The position numbers and the translations under genes are program-made. DNA of 64,000 nt from Ordospora colligata OC4. Its lineage: Eukaryota > Microsporidia > Ordosporidae. The first letter of the stretch is position 1, and every line of letters begins with the position of its first letter. The notes under the pieces are model-generated. The model was given only the letters and a program-made list of their open reading frames with translations, made no database searches and was not told the DNA's origin. Shown piece by piece: positions 8,924-20,300 of this stretch. The stretch covers positions 124,001 through 188,000 of the forward strand of contig NW_014575396.1 in the NCBI RefSeq assembly GCF_000803265.1. The letters run 5' to 3'.

Positions 8924-10171
8924 TTACTCAGTCATACAAAGTGAAGGAAATAACTCAGCAACCCTGTTAACATCATTGATGTTTACCTTTTCTCCTCGCC
9001 TTGCTGCTCTGAGCCCTGAAATAGTCAGTAGATTCATTGCATGCCTGAGCCCTGATACGCTAGATATATGAACAATCCTGTTAAATGCATCCTCATCCAC
9101 TGAGACATCCTCCTCAATCATCCTGTGCTTGATGATTGCTGCAAGATCTGTCAGTGTATGGCTTTCAGTAGAAATAATCAGTGCACGGTCAACAAAATCT
9201 CTTGGAATTCCATACGGGCACACTTCGTTACTGCCTCTAACCACGCTTTCCTTCTTATTTGTAGACACTAAGATAACAGGACAAAAGTCCTCTTCAATCG
9301 CCCTGTTCAAAAACGAAAAGCTCTCAATATCAAGCATATGAACCTCATCAATAAACAACACCCCGCGCACTATCTCTGCCTTGCCTTCGTTCATCCATCC
9401 CCACACCTTTCTATTCACTTCATCTCGTGTTTCAGGCTTGATCTCGCCTGTCTCCCCGCTGAAAAGCGCAAGATATCCTTCAGCCTTGCTATTGACAACA
9501 TCAACATCATGCAACGATATCTCCTGAACCTCTTCTCTGATCTTCATCAACTCTCCGTCTGGGCATGGCACAAACCTTGCATCAATCCCAATCGCCTCGC
9601 TCTTCTTCACCGTGCTTGTCCCAATCTTATACACTCGTCCCAGCTCCTTCACTATCTTTATGACGTCTCCAGCACTTACTCGCTCCCTATCAAGCTCTGC
9701 CCTCATCTTCTCACCAATGTCAAACGATGACTCCATATCTGTTGTCTTCAGAACTATTCGTTGTCCACTCAGGCTCACAACCTCTCCCTCAATCACCTTT
9801 GCATACTCCCTGATCCTCAGTCCAACCGCTTTTCTCAGTGCCTGAATAATCGCCTCTGACTTACTCATTCCAAGGCTATATATCTCAGTCCCACTGATTG
9901 AGTTCATGCAAACCCCACCAAGACTTCTAGAAAGCGCTATTGCCAGTGCTGTCTTCCCCGTTCCTATCTCTCCCTTTATCAACACAACCCTTCCTCCGCC
10001 ATTGCATTCAACCATCTTCTTGACCAGTGCCATTGCTTTTCTCGCCGCTTGTTGCCCAACAAGCCCCTCACAATCATATCCACCTCCGTTTCCATCCACA
10101 TCACACCCAAGACCCGTTATATGCGAATGCACATCGATCCTATTCATCGTCTTCACGTCCCGGACTTCCAT
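8924..10171 (-). CDS. RVB2: RuvB-like helicase 2 (RVB2/TIP49b)
   Basis: The 415-residue AAA+ ATPase shows HSHITGLG near the start, a Walker A (GEIGTGKT, residues 67-74), the block SGTEIYSLGMSKSEAIIQAL and a Walker B (LFIDEVHML). The wording of the SLGMSKSEA block and of the inserted domain II (LKTTDMESSFDIGEKM) is RVB2-like and not RVB1-like. RVB1 and RVB2 form a ring used by INO80/SWR1 remodellers, snoRNP assembly and PIKK assembly. The start at 10171 is preferred over a longer frame because CCC lies three bases upstream and the longer frame would almost touch VMA1. Yeast Rvb2 has 471 residues, so this is somewhat short. Confidence 0.88.
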   Translation of the reverse strand: MEVRDVKTMNRIDVHSHITGLGCDVDGNGGGYDCEGLVGQQAARKAMALVKKMVECNGGGRVVLIKGEIGTGKTALAIALSRSLGGVCMNSISGTEIYSLGMSKSEAIIQALRKAVGLRIREYAKVIEGEVVSLSGQRIVLKTTDMESSFDIGEKMRAELDRERVSAGDVIKIVKELGRVYKIGTSTVKKSEAIGIDARFVPCPDGELMKIREEVQEISLHDVDVVNSKAEGYLALFSGETGEIKPETRDEVNRKVWGWMNEGKAEIVRGVLFIDEVHMLDIESFSFLNRAIEEDFCPVILVSTNKKESVVRGSNEVCPYGIPRDFVDRALIISTESHTLTDLAAIIKHRMIEEDVSVDEDAFNRIVHISSVSGLRHAMNLLTISGLRAARRGEKVNINDVNRVAELFPSLCMTE

Positions 10172-10223
10172 CAGGGCTTTCTTCAGCAAATATTTGTCCC
10201 AAGCAACTCTGCAAAACAATTTA

Positions 10224-12050
10224 TTATCCTAACATCCTTGAAAACACCTCTTCTATCTGCTTATACAGCCTGTCAAGCCTGCTTTCCATCCCATCATCTG
10301 CAATCTCAAACTTCATCTTCATTAGCCCATAAAACACCTCCTCGCTCTCCTTCCTAACCGTTGACCAACTCAGTTTATGATTAGTAATAGTATCCTTGCA
10401 CTTATCAAAATACCATATGATATTCCTGAGCATCAGCCTGGTCTTTGTAAATGGGCAGTAGTTGTCATAGCTTGAATATCCATTCTGTTGCAAAAAGTCC
10501 TCCTTTATCATCTTCGACACATCAAGAATAAGCTTCTCTGTCTCTGAGAGTGCGTTCTTTCCCACAAGTTGCACAATTTCAGACAGGTCGTCGTCCAGTT
10601 GTAGAATCTCTCTGCACTTCGTCCTGTTAACTGTAAATCCTGCATCGACGCTCTCATAGTATGCCTCCAAGTTCGAAAAATACTTCGAATAGCTCAGGTT
10701 CCAATTGATTGATGGAAAATGCTTCCTTTGTGCAAGCTTCTTATCAAGGCCCCAGAAGACTTGTACTATTCCAAGCGTTGCTGAGGTCACCGGATCAGAG
10801 AAGTCTCCTCCAGGCGGCGACACCGCTCCAACTATGGTCACAGATCCTTTCCGATTTGGTGATCCAAGGCACACCACAGACCCTGCCCTCTCGTAGAAAA
10901 ATGCAAGCTTTGCTCCAAGATATGCAGGATATCCACTATCTGCCGGCATCTCAGCAAGCCTTCCACTTATCTCTCGCAGCGCCTCTGCCCACCGAGACGT
11001 TGAGTCTGCCATCATCGACACATTCATGCCCTGGTCCCGAAGATACTCAGATATCGTTATTCCTGTGTATATGGATGCCTCTCGTGCTGCAACAGGCATG
11101 TTCGATGTATTTGCAACAAGCACAGTCCTCTTCATAATGCTGTCTTCCTTTCCTGCAACTGTCAGCTTTGGAAATTCCATCAGAACCTCACTCATCTCAT
11201 TTCCCCTCTCTCCGCATCCCACATACACAATTGCATCAGAATTTGAGTACTTCGACAGTGACTGCGAGATCACCGTCTTTCCACATCCAAAAGCACCAGG
11301 AACCGCCGTAGTTCCACCTTGAACACACGGAAACAGTGAGTCAAGAATCCTCTGTCCTGTAAACAGCGGATGTGTCGCGTTTCCTTTCTCCTCCACAGGC
11401 CTTGGAATCCTTACAGGCCATGTATGGTACAGATACATATTCTTCTTTCCCTTAGCTCCCTCAATCTCCATCACCACATCATCAAGCGTGTAGTTCCCCC
11501 TGCTTGCCACAAACACAACCTTTCCATTCTCCTTCGGTGGGACAAGAATTTTTGTTTCTATTAGGCTATTCTCGTACACTTTTCCAAAGATGTCGCCTCC
11601 AACAACATAATCTCCAACACTCACGTTCGGAACAAACTCATACTCCCTTCTCCTATCAAGTGCAGGAATATCCACTCCCTTAGGAATATAAATCCCTCCT
11701 GTTGTCTCCCTGATTTCCCTAAGAGGCCTCTGGATTCCATCATAGATGCTTTCAAACAGCCCAGGACCAAGCTCAACGCACAGCGGCTGTCCCATCCGTG
11801 CAATCGCATCTCCAACACACAACCCGCTTGTGTCTTCGTAAACCTGTATTGTTGCACGATCCCTATCAATCTTGATGATCTCCCCAACAAGGCCTTCACT
11901 TCCAACCTTAACAAGCTCATACATCGCACACCCAATCAGGTCACTTCCTATCACAACAGGTCCACTTACGGAGTACACCTTTCCTTCCATTCTCCTCTTT
12001 GGCTCATCAATGCTTAGCTCAGCAAATGTTTGCTGCACAACATTCATCAT
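10224..12050 (-). CDS. VMA1: V-type ATPase catalytic subunit A
   Basis: The 608-residue protein matches the V-ATPase A subunit along its length. The P-loop GAFGCGKT lies at residues 252-259, followed by [35 protein letters not shown] and [11 protein letters not shown], all family hallmarks. It hydrolyses ATP to drive proton pumping into vacuole-like compartments. There is no intein at the P-loop region, where yeast VMA1 has one. The first real ATG of this frame is at 12050; an earlier in-frame TTG is not a likely start. RVB2 follows 50 bases downstream on the same strand. Confidence 0.95.
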   Translation of the reverse strand: MMNVVQQTFAELSIDEPKRRMEGKVYSVSGPVVIGSDLIGCAMYELVKVGSEGLVGEIIKIDRDRATIQVYEDTSGLCVGDAIARMGQPLCVELGPGLFESIYDGIQRPLREIRETTGGIYIPKGVDIPALDRRREYEFVPNVSVGDYVVGGDIFGKVYENSLIETKILVPPKENGKVVFVASRGNYTLDDVVMEIEGAKGKKNMYLYHTWPVRIPRPVEEKGNATHPLFTGQRILDSLFPCVQGGTTAVPGAFGCGKTVISQSLSKYSNSDAIVYVGCGERGNEMSEVLMEFPKLTVAGKEDSIMKRTVLVANTSNMPVAAREASIYTGITISEYLRDQGMNVSMMADSTSRWAEALREISGRLAEMPADSGYPAYLGAKLAFFYERAGSVVCLGSPNRKGSVTIVGAVSPPGGDFSDPVTSATLGIVQVFWGLDKKLAQRKHFPSINWNLSYSKYFSNLEAYYESVDAGFTVNRTKCREILQLDDDLSEIVQLVGKNALSETEKLILDVSKMIKEDFLQQNGYSSYDNYCPFTKTRLMLRNIIWYFDKCKDTITNHKLSWSTVRKESEEVFYGLMKMKFEIADDGMESRLDRLYKQIEEVFSRMLG

Positions 12051-12184
12051 CACCCTTGCTCCCAACTTTTTATTTGTCGATTTTACCTTGCATTGTGCCT
12101 TGACTAATCACTTACCAGATCATGCACTTGATTATCAATGCATTAAAGTAACATAGCTTTTTAGTAATCAATTACATTATGCGT

Positions 12185-13138
12185 TCAGTCAATGCATTTG
12201 GTAATTGAACATTCAATCACATCACGATTAGATAATGCACTATTCTTCATAATCTCCTTTGAAAGCACCACATGTGCACTGTCTCTCTTTCTTGGGTCAA
12301 AACTCAGCATATTCCTAATAAACTCTACTACTTCTCCATCCATGCCATTAAAGCGCTTGTCAAACTCTGCATTGAATGTATCAGGAATTCGAATGCTTTT
12401 TAGGTGAGGTAATTCTAATCCATGTAGATCCTTATCATCAGGATATCCCAGAAGCTCAAATACCCTGCGCAGCTGGTCAATCTCTCCTTCCCCAGGCATT
12501 ATTGGTTCACCAACCATCATCTCACCAACAATGCATCCAACAGACCACATGTCCACAGACTCGTCATATGACTCAGACCCAAGAAGCACCTCAATCGGCC
12601 TGTACCACAATGTGACAACAAGATTCGTCATTTGTGAACTGATTCGTCTTGCCAGTCCAAAGTCTGCTATTTTCAGGCATCCATCTCTCATGAGAAGAAT
12701 GTTCGATGGCTTCAGGTCTCTGTGGATTACTCCTATGCCGTGTAGAAACTCAAGACCCTGTAAAAGTTGGTTCGTAAAAAACATTGCCATTGACTCATCC
12801 ATCGGGCCTGCCTTCTGAATAAGAGTCTTCAAGTCTGTGTCACAGTACTCCATTACAATAAAAAAGTCGTTGATTGCAGCTCCTTCAACAACTTCGTTGA
12901 TCCTCATAATGTTATTGTGCTGTAGATGCCTTAGAATCATAACTTCTCGGATGTATAGAACTGAGAATCCGTTGGTATCATGGCACATTGATGGATTCAT
13001 CCTTTTTATTGCAAATATGTTCTTACTTTCTTTACATCTCACCTTGTACACACTTCCAAAGCTTCCAGAGCATATGTTATTTATCTTTTCATACACTGAT
13101 ATGCTTCTACATCTTCCCACTGTGTGCATAAGACCCAT
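12185..13138 (-). CDS. Cyclin-dependent kinase, CDK10/CDK11-like
   Basis: The 317-residue kinase has the glycine loop SGSFGSV, Lys45, HRDLKPSN (Asp141), DFGLAR (159-164) and the CDK landmark TLWYRPIEVLLG. The cyclin-binding helix, PSTAIRE in CDC28, reads GFSVLYIREV, closer to the PITSLRE type of CDK10/CDK11. It likely regulates the cell cycle or transcription; the cyclin partner is not in the window. CCC lies five bases before the ATG. A KIN28 or other CDK assignment cannot be excluded without a tree. Confidence 0.85.
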   Translation of the reverse strand: MGLMHTVGRCRSISVYEKINNICSGSFGSVYKVRCKESKNIFAIKRMNPSMCHDTNGFSVLYIREVMILRHLQHNNIMRINEVVEGAAINDFFIVMEYCDTDLKTLIQKAGPMDESMAMFFTNQLLQGLEFLHGIGVIHRDLKPSNILLMRDGCLKIADFGLARRISSQMTNLVVTLWYRPIEVLLGSESYDESVDMWSVGCIVGEMMVGEPIMPGEGEIDQLRRVFELLGYPDDKDLHGLELPHLKSIRIPDTFNAEFDKRFNGMDGEVVEFIRNMLSFDPRKRDSAHVVLSKEIMKNSALSNRDVIECSITKCID

Positions 13139-13388
13139 TCTGGGATAAGCTTACCACTTGATATTGCTTTGAAGCATCAGCACATCAAATATAGGATTTC
13201 GATTTCATTCATGCTGTAAGCATTCAAAAAATATACTAGAACCAGTTTTATTCAGATTTTGGTATGCACACCAAATGGTGGTCACCGTTTTGCATGACAT
13301 TTACCAAGTATTTTCACATTCTAGTGATTATTCTTGCTCATATACTGCACATATTATGTTAATATGCTTCGCATACAGGCTCAATTAT
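13139..13388. other. 250-base gap, no gene recognised
   Basis: The gap is AT-rich. A short inverted repeat (GGTATGCACACC ... GGTGGTCACC) near 13260-13290 is the only structure noticed. No tRNA or open frame of interest was found. Confidence 0.4.
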
Positions 13389-14501
13389 TCATACTCCTAC
13401 GCTAGTTAAAACACCCAAAGGAGATACAGGTTGCAGCATATTTAACTCATTTCCAAACATGCCGGCATTCATTGCCACACTGCTGCCTTCAACACTGTTC
13501 TTCATATCATCTACCACAGATTGGATTGGATTGACTGTTATTGCATCTGTATCATCTGTTGGCTTTGAACTGCCTGATTCTTTAATTATTGCCTCATTCT
13601 TATCTTCTACTACATCAACTACCTTAGTATTATTTGCACTGGATGTATCTGCAATACCAACATTATTTACAGCTATCTCCTGCAAGTTATTTGCATTTAC
13701 TGCTGCATTTGCTGTATCTACTGTTTCATCATTTTTGGTTGCAATACTCAGATCAACAGGAGTATTTGAATCACTAGTTACTGATTGTTTTGGATCTGAT
13801 GCAATTCCAGTGGCATTACTACCAAACAGCTCTCCTATAAGTTTTTCGAAATTCTCGTCACTCGGTGCTCCACTCTTATTTTCAGGTTTGATATTTGTAG
13901 AAATGCTTTCAAATTCTTTGATCAATGCATTTGGAACTGCATCTTCTCGTTTGTGCTGCTCAGTGCTTGGGTGTGAGACATATCTGTCAGACCTATCAAA
14001 CATCCCAAATACATCTTCTCTGTTTCCATTGAAATTGTTCGTTCGATTCGATGATGCGGGTTTTGTATGATATGACCCACTGGAGTGATAAGGATGATAT
14101 TCAGATGTATTCCCAGAATACATGGAAAGGCTTTCATGTGCACTCATCGGCATAGTAGTAGTGTCTCTTGAGAATCTAATATCTCTGAGTATATCGAGTG
14201 TTCTGTCGAGCTTTCTGTTGACAGCATTCACTCTTTCCTTGATGAATTCGAGTTTGTCGGTGCTTGAAAGGCTCATGAATCTGCCTGATGTGGTCTTTTC
14301 ACCGAATAAAGACATCCTACCCTTTGCAACAAGGCCAGATGGCTTCAGTGTGCTCTTGCTAGGCGTAGCAATATCTATCACAAGCAGGACCAGCACAATT
14401 CCCACAGTCATTGATCCAAGAAGAAATGCAGTTCTCTGACTCTTCATATTTACACTGGATTTGTTCATGCGTTTTATACCGAACCTGACACAGTGTTTCA
14501 T
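13389..14501 (-). CDS. Predicted single-pass (type II) membrane protein, unknown function
   Basis: The 370-residue product has a basic N-terminus and one hydrophobic segment (FLLGSMTVGIVLVLLVIDIA, about residues 27-46), so it probably spans a membrane once with a long lumenal or outer tail. A short helical region follows (about 80-110, LEFIKERVNAVNRKLDRTLD). The rest is disordered and rich in Ser, Asn, Thr and Asp. Possible starts are at 14501, 14468 and 14447; none has a clear CCC. It is divergent from the ferredoxin reductase, 40 bases away. I do not recognise a family. Confidence 0.7.
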   Translation of the reverse strand: MKHCVRFGIKRMNKSSVNMKSQRTAFLLGSMTVGIVLVLLVIDIATPSKSTLKPSGLVAKGRMSLFGEKTTSGRFMSLSSTDKLEFIKERVNAVNRKLDRTLDILRDIRFSRDTTTMPMSAHESLSMYSGNTSEYHPYHSSGSYHTKPASSNRTNNFNGNREDVFGMFDRSDRYVSHPSTEQHKREDAVPNALIKEFESISTNIKPENKSGAPSDENFEKLIGELFGSNATGIASDPKQSVTSDSNTPVDLSIATKNDETVDTANAAVNANNLQEIAVNNVGIADTSSANNTKVVDVVEDKNEAIIKESGSSKPTDDTDAITVNPIQSVVDDMKNSVEGSSVAMNAGMFGNELNMLQPVSPLGVLTSVGV

Positions 14502-14541
14502 ATCGTTTCAATCTGATCCAAAACTAGGTTTTAATATTCCC

Positions 14542-15615
14542 ATGAAAGCATGTGTTGTTGGAGGAGGGCCTGCAGGATTATATGCTGCAAAATTCCTTAT
14601 TGAACGAGGTATTAACACTACGCTGTATGAAAAAGAGACTGAGGTTGGTGGACTTTATAGATACTCGTTGTTGCCTGTATCTAAGATGGCACCGTTTGCA
14701 AGACTTTTGAAAGATCCGAACTTTGAGATGAAGCTGAATTGTCCTGTAGATGCTGAGCTTCTTGGACAGCTTGAGAATGGCTTTGATGTTTTTGTGATTG
14801 CCACAGGAGCAGGAGGTCCGAGAATACCTGATATTTCAGGAGCAGAGCATTGCATAAATGGACTTGATGTGATTAAGTCTTTCTGGAATGGAGATGATGT
14901 AAGGCATCAGTTTAGTAATAATGTACTTGTGATTGGGATGGGAAATGTGTCAATGGATGTTGTAAAAGTTATTTTTGGATCTGCAAGCAAGCAGTCAGGG
15001 CATAAGATTGATTCATGTATTAACACAAATAATAATATTGATGCGAATACAAAGAATATCACAATCATATCTCGAGGCAATGCATACAACGGTGCTTTTT
15101 CAAATTCAGAGCTTAGGAGTGTACTTGAAATTGATGATCTTCAGATTGTATGCTCGGAAGGAAATAATAGCAGTCTTAGTGAACAAAATAGATTACAGGT
15201 TTTAGGAGTCAAAAGAGTATTAGAATGGATCAAATGCATAAAAGAAAAGATATTCAAAGATACGGATCATAAATGGTGGGAAAGAAGAAAGAAAATGCTT
15301 ACAGAGAGTAGAGATGGAAGCAGGAAGCTTCATATGAGATTCAACACAATGATTAAATCAATAACAAAGGATGAAGGAAAGTACCGGGTGGCACTTGAAA
15401 GAGATGGAGTGGAATCTAATGAGATTTTTGACTCAGTAATATGCTGCATGGGTTTTGAGAATGCACGGACACACAAGATGATGATTAAGAAGCCGATGTT
15501 CCATGTTGGGTGGGCAAAACATCCAAGAGGGAATGTTGATGGAGTGAAGAGAGATGCGCATTTTACAGTGATGCAAATTGATCAGATGAATATGAATGGT
15601 CATGAAAGAGAGTAG
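14542..15615 (+). CDS. ARH1: Ferredoxin/adrenodoxin-NADP+ reductase (mitosomal electron transfer)
   Basis: The 357-residue flavoprotein starts with the FAD motif VVGGGPAGLYAAKFL (residues 4-18). A second Rossmann motif for NADPH, VIGMGNVSMDV, lies near residue 131. Near the C-terminus GWAKHPRGNVDGVKRDAHFT matches the end of adrenodoxin reductases (GWVKRGPxGVI). It would pass electrons from NADPH to ferredoxin for iron-sulfur cluster assembly in the mitosome. Typical family members have about 450-490 residues. The ATG at 14542 is directly preceded by CCC. No presequence is visible, again as often seen for mitosomal proteins. Confidence 0.85.
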   Translation: MKACVVGGGPAGLYAAKFLIERGINTTLYEKETEVGGLYRYSLLPVSKMAPFARLLKDPNFEMKLNCPVDAELLGQLENGFDVFVIATGAGGPRIPDISGAEHCINGLDVIKSFWNGDDVRHQFSNNVLVIGMGNVSMDVVKVIFGSASKQSGHKIDSCINTNNNIDANTKNITIISRGNAYNGAFSNSELRSVLEIDDLQIVCSEGNNSSLSEQNRLQVLGVKRVLEWIKCIKEKIFKDTDHKWWERRKKMLTESRDGSRKLHMRFNTMIKSITKDEGKYRVALERDGVESNEIFDSVICCMGFENARTHKMMIKKPMFHVGWAKHPRGNVDGVKRDAHFTVMQIDQMNMNGHERE

Positions 15616-15708
15616 ATCCTATTATTGAATTAGACTGGTGTTATTGAGCTAACCAAAGTGTATTTGTAAGAGCGTTTGTATGATGAGCTGATGTGCCCTT
15701 GAATAAAC

Positions 15709-16173
15709 ATGCCAAAAGAGATTCCTCTATCGACGGTTTCGTATTTTATCTGCGGTATGGTTGAATATTTCATGGAAAATGCAGATGACACGGAGGAAAG
15801 GCTCAAGGAGATTGGGTATGAAGTCGGAATAAGAATGCTCGAAGTGTACAGATTTGAAAGAGAGGTTCACATTCCAACTCTTCTGTATCGAGTTGCATTT
15901 GATTTACTTCCACACGTCAACAATAGCGATAGGAGGATAGAGAAAAGCAATACGACTGATGGGACATATATAATAATGGACATGGACGGCATCTTTTCAA
16001 GATTCATGTCTGTGCCGCAGAGCTGGGATGCTTTTTGTGCAGACTCGGTGGTTTGTGGACTTTTAGAAGCAGCATTTACAGCATCTGGGCACCAAGCAGA
16101 TGTTGTTGTGTTTCCACGGCCTACTGAAAAATATCCAAACAGAGTTGTGTTCCAGATAAGCTGTTTGAAATAG
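15709..16173 (+). CDS. TRS31: TRAPP complex subunit Trs31/TRAPPC5
   Basis: The 154-residue protein has the Bet3-family pattern: RLKEIGYEVGIRMLEVYRFER, then YIIMDMDGIFSRFMSVP and a C-terminal FCADSVVCGLLEAAFTASGH block. The last two match Trs31/TRAPPC5 (YMIxDxxPLxxxFISVP and AAFxAGIIEGxLxxAGF). TRAPP is a tethering complex and Rab exchange factor in ER-Golgi traffic. Yeast Trs31 has 283 residues; the animal form about 188, so this is compact. A CCC lies eleven bases before the ATG. Confidence 0.75.
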   Translation: MPKEIPLSTVSYFICGMVEYFMENADDTEERLKEIGYEVGIRMLEVYRFEREVHIPTLLYRVAFDLLPHVNNSDRRIEKSNTTDGTYIIMDMDGIFSRFMSVPQSWDAFCADSVVCGLLEAAFTASGHQADVVVFPRPTEKYPNRVVFQISCLK

Positions 16174-16236
16174 CACGATTTTTGTAAAGCACAGCATTGT
16201 GATGAAAATAAACTCGGAATGCTATGTACATTTGAT

Positions 16237-17031
16237 TTATTTTACACTTTTGCCTGAGCCAATACTAGGCGCAATCAATTTATTCATTTGCCTCATCAAA
16301 TCCTCAGGCGTCATTCTTTCAAAAACATGATTGGCTTCATCATCCTGCTCATCTGAAAAGCCATATTCAGGATCGCTGTAATCTTTACACAATGTATGAC
16401 TCGTATTGTCAATCACATCATCGCATTTAGACATCTTTTTCTTCTTGATTGTGTCTTCATTTGTGAGAACTTCCTGGTTAAGTGCCCATCTACCTCCTTT
16501 TCCTCGTGCACCAGGATCTCTAGGAACCTTCTTGAAGCATTTGTTCAGTGACAAATTGTGCCTGATCGAGTTTTTCCACACAGGATTTGCATACTTGTAA
16601 TACTCAAAAGAATTCTCAATCCATTGATATATCTCATTCAGCGTAAGCTTACCATGTTCACTAGTTAATATTGCCTGTGTTATTATTTGTGCATAAGAAA
16701 ATGATGGTTTTATTCGTACATCGATCTTTATACCATTCATATCGTTCATCTCATGTTGTTCATTACGTATCTTATTCTCATTTGCACATGTCTCGCTCTT
16801 TCCTTCATAGAAGTGTCTTGGGTCAATACACATATCTGGACTGATTGGCCTTTTAATATTATTCATGCATCGCATATAAACTCTGCATATCTCGTCATCA
16901 TCGCATGCATCCATTAGGCACGAAAGCTCAAACAAACCTGTTCCTTTGCACTCATGATGCTCATAAATCGCACATTCCATATCACTCATCACATCTTTAC
17001 CAAAATCTTCTTCCACACACTCCAATATCAT
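16237..17031 (-). CDS. Forkhead transcription factor
   Basis: The 264-residue protein holds one forkhead DNA-binding domain at about residues 108-190, with [49 protein letters not shown] and GKGGRWAL. The recognition helix [13 protein letters not shown] is intact. The N-terminal 100 residues are acidic and cysteine-containing without a recognised domain (no FHA domain seen). It probably acts in nucleus as a cell-cycle or stage-specific regulator, as Fkh/Hcm1 do in yeast; that role is inferred. Confidence 0.9.
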   Translation of the reverse strand: MILECVEEDFGKDVMSDMECAIYEHHECKGTGLFELSCLMDACDDDEICRVYMRCMNNIKRPISPDMCIDPRHFYEGKSETCANENKIRNEQHEMNDMNGIKIDVRIKPSFSYAQIITQAILTSEHGKLTLNEIYQWIENSFEYYKYANPVWKNSIRHNLSLNKCFKKVPRDPGARGKGGRWALNQEVLTNEDTIKKKKMSKCDDVIDNTSHTLCKDYSDPEYGFSDEQDDEANHVFERMTPEDLMRQMNKLIAPSIGSGKSVK

Positions 17032-17391
17032 CCTCAGATCTGCTACTCAATCCAAATATATAATATTTTTTTATTTATTAAAATTACACTAATTCAAATT
17101 TCACACATATCTTGTGATATCTCTCAATTTCACATATATTTACTAAACACATCAAAACACCATTAAAATCCCAATACTTTATTGAATATTGCCATGATAA
17201 GCACAGCCTAACAATTCTAATAAACTGTCGTCTTCATTCATCTTACTATTTCGATTTGCATAATCGCTTCTACTCATTAGATATTACTAGCAATGCTTTT
17301 TAAATATGGATATATTCAGAGCACAGATTGATTAATCATGAACCGGATGTTCATGATGTTCTGATTTATTTGTATCTGCCATATCTGCCAT
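17032..17391. other. 360-base AT-rich gap
   Basis: The gap separates the forkhead gene from the giant ABCG gene, both on the minus strand. It holds runs of A/T and no recognisable RNA gene. Next to the ABCG stop, an in-frame stretch of 19 codons (17391-17332) starting with ATG GCA GAT ATG GCA GAT and ending in TAA is open; see findings. Confidence 0.45.
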
Positions 17392-20300
17392 CTAGGCAAG
17401 ATAATTCAGAATATTTTTTTGACCAGATTTGCTTCCCGGTGTTTTATTAGCAATGACACTCATAGGCATTTTCTTTTCATTTATCTCTTCATTTATCTTT
17501 TCAGTCATTTTATCCAATTCTGTTTTAAAGCCTTTCACCATAAACTCATAATACACACGTAAATACCATGTATTAACCCTTTCATTTTGCTTGTTCGAAA
17601 TATATTCCACACACATGCCAATTACATCATTAAGCTCTTTGCTATTAAATAATTTATCAATATTTTGATTCTTCCCGGCAGCTTTTAAAAGCGTGTCTAG
17701 AGTCTGGTAGGCATTGGACATACTTTTCATAAAAGAGCTTGCTTTTGCAAGCTTACCACCACTTTCATACTTATTTATATAATCAATTATATTAATTACA
17801 TTCTTATCAAAAAAGTTCTTGCTCAACATCAAATCAAACAGCTCTTTGTGTCGAGGATCCATAGCTTCATAAAGTTTTCGCGTACCACCTGTTTTTTGTT
17901 GCATTTCCCGCTGTTTTTGCGGATTAATAATCTGAGAAAATTCAACAATTGATCGCAAACACTTGTCAATTCCACTACTACGTATATGCTCATTAGATAA
18001 ATGCTCATTAGATATAAACTTATATAGTTCATCAACCAACTTCGTATATGATTCACCAAAATTGTTTCTATTAGCAAAATATTTACTATGCGAGAAATCA
18101 TATCCTCCTGCTTTAAATACTCCTTTCAGCCCACATATTCCTCCTATCTGTTCAAAAGCATCTGCATAATACTCATTATAGTTTGATGACTTCTCATCAA
18201 TATAATCATTAATCTGACTCGTGCTAGCTTCCTTCTTTCCTGTCTTACTTAAAATCATCGATTGAACCACAAAGTAAGGCATTTGCTCAAAAAGCTCATT
18301 CTCAGCATTTATAAGTGCGTTAAGAAATATATTTGAATAAACATCTTGATTAATTGCAACAAGAGAATCTCCATCAATTATATTTTTGTAAAATACACGC
18401 CCTTCTTGTAGATTTGATTTTATCACTTCTGTTATTTTATCATATTCATCTCCATCATTATTTTCAAGTATTTGTTTCACTGCGCTTTGTATTTTTTTAT
18501 CATATGGTTTCTCCTCATTGATCTTTTCTCTGATTATTTCAAATATCTTTTCATTACCAATCATTTCTTCTTCTTTAATATACTCTTCAACGTTTTTAAA
18601 ATTTATTCCATTATTATTAAACTCGTTTTTCAAGTTTTCATTTTTCTCCTTTCTTATTTCTTCATCAAGTATCATGAGTATGGCTTCTATAGTGGGGTTC
18701 TTTATTAAATTACATCTTTTGTTAAATTGATTAATTATACTAGTAGTCAATAATCCACCGCGTCTAAAACGACTTAAACCCGCCTCTATATTCTTCACGT
18801 TTTCTTTAATTTCTTCAAGTACGGATTTAATATTTTTTTCTTGTTCTGCCTTCTTTGATTTAACGGAATTGACATTATTATGCATGTTTATCTCTGTCTG
18901 AATTATACCTAATAACAAATTTTTCTCCTTCTCATTATTAAATCCATTTAAACTATTATATTTATCTTGATTAAGTTCAATTTCTTCATTACTTTTAAAG
19001 TTTATTATATCATTGTTATGAATATCATTAAATATTTTTTCGTTAATACTGTTATTATTTGATTTTGACTGTTTTTTGATCCTATTAATTATTGTATGCT
19101 TTATAATGTCTAATTTAATTTTATTAAGTGTAATTTCTCCTGCCTTTCTTCTTTCTTCCTTGATTTGCTCTTCAACCTCACACTCTATTATCTCATTACT
19201 GATTTCTTTAGCAATTCCTTCACACGAATTATTATGAACTTTTAATTGACATCCAATCTTTTCTACTGCTATGTCAATCATCCTTTGCTTTTTAAACATT
19301 TTTTTAGCATGATTAATCATATCTTCAGTATACCCATCCTGGCTCCTGATTATATCAAATATTTCTTCCATATCACGTGTTCCTTTAAACATCATCAAGC
19401 AAATAAATATCTTATCTTTATGATGCAAATACAAATCATCAATACTCAGAATCCTTTTGATTTCTTTTTCTAGATCAATCTTCATTATTCTATTTTCCTT
19501 CATTTCATCCTTGCATCTCGACATATTCTTTTCAATAGCTTTGAAAGTTAATTCATCCATGCCCTTCATTAAAGAACAATCCTGTCTAATCTCACTAATA
19601 ATTTCATCAACAACCTTATATTCTTTTTTCCTTTCCTTAAGTTCGTTCAAGAGATTGTGGTTTAATTTCTTTCCAAGCTTATGTTTATACTCATCTATAA
19701 ACGGTTCTATTTGGAGGTCCGCATTATATAAAAAGGTTTCAAAAGTCGGATCATCTATCCCATTATTACTTTCTGTTTTTTGCCATTGCATACCATTATT
19801 TTCTTTCAGAACCTTAATATTAGCTTTAAAATAGTCCCTTGCTTCAATCGATTTCCATCGATAATCATTTGTATCCTTAAGATTTTCATTCTGCTCCCTA
19901 CTATCGATCTTGGCATTCATAATTTGAAGTATTGATTTTTCAAAATTCTTCACTTCCTTTATCTGTTCTTGGTTTGTACTATTGATGTTTGTTATTGCCG
20001 CGTTCTGTTCTTCAGTTGCTTCTTTGTTTTCTGATATGTGATTATTAATAATCTTGGTAATCAGATCAGGATTAACCTTAGATGTTATTACTGCTATATC
20101 CTTCAAGTTGTTAATAATTATTTTCTTAGTTTCATCATGTATGTACTTCTTGACATTACTGTCATTTCCATTCGAAATCTTATTCATGCAAAGAATAATA
20201 ACCATGCTTACCACTACAAAAAGCACCAATATAAATGAAACGCTTGCAAACAATGGCCCTGAGCGTGAAAACCAAGATTTCGTACTTTCCTTGATTTCAT

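Noticed and set aside
10709..11137. Open frames antisense to VMA1
   Set aside because: They lie inside the most conserved part of the V-ATPase gene and show no family likeness.
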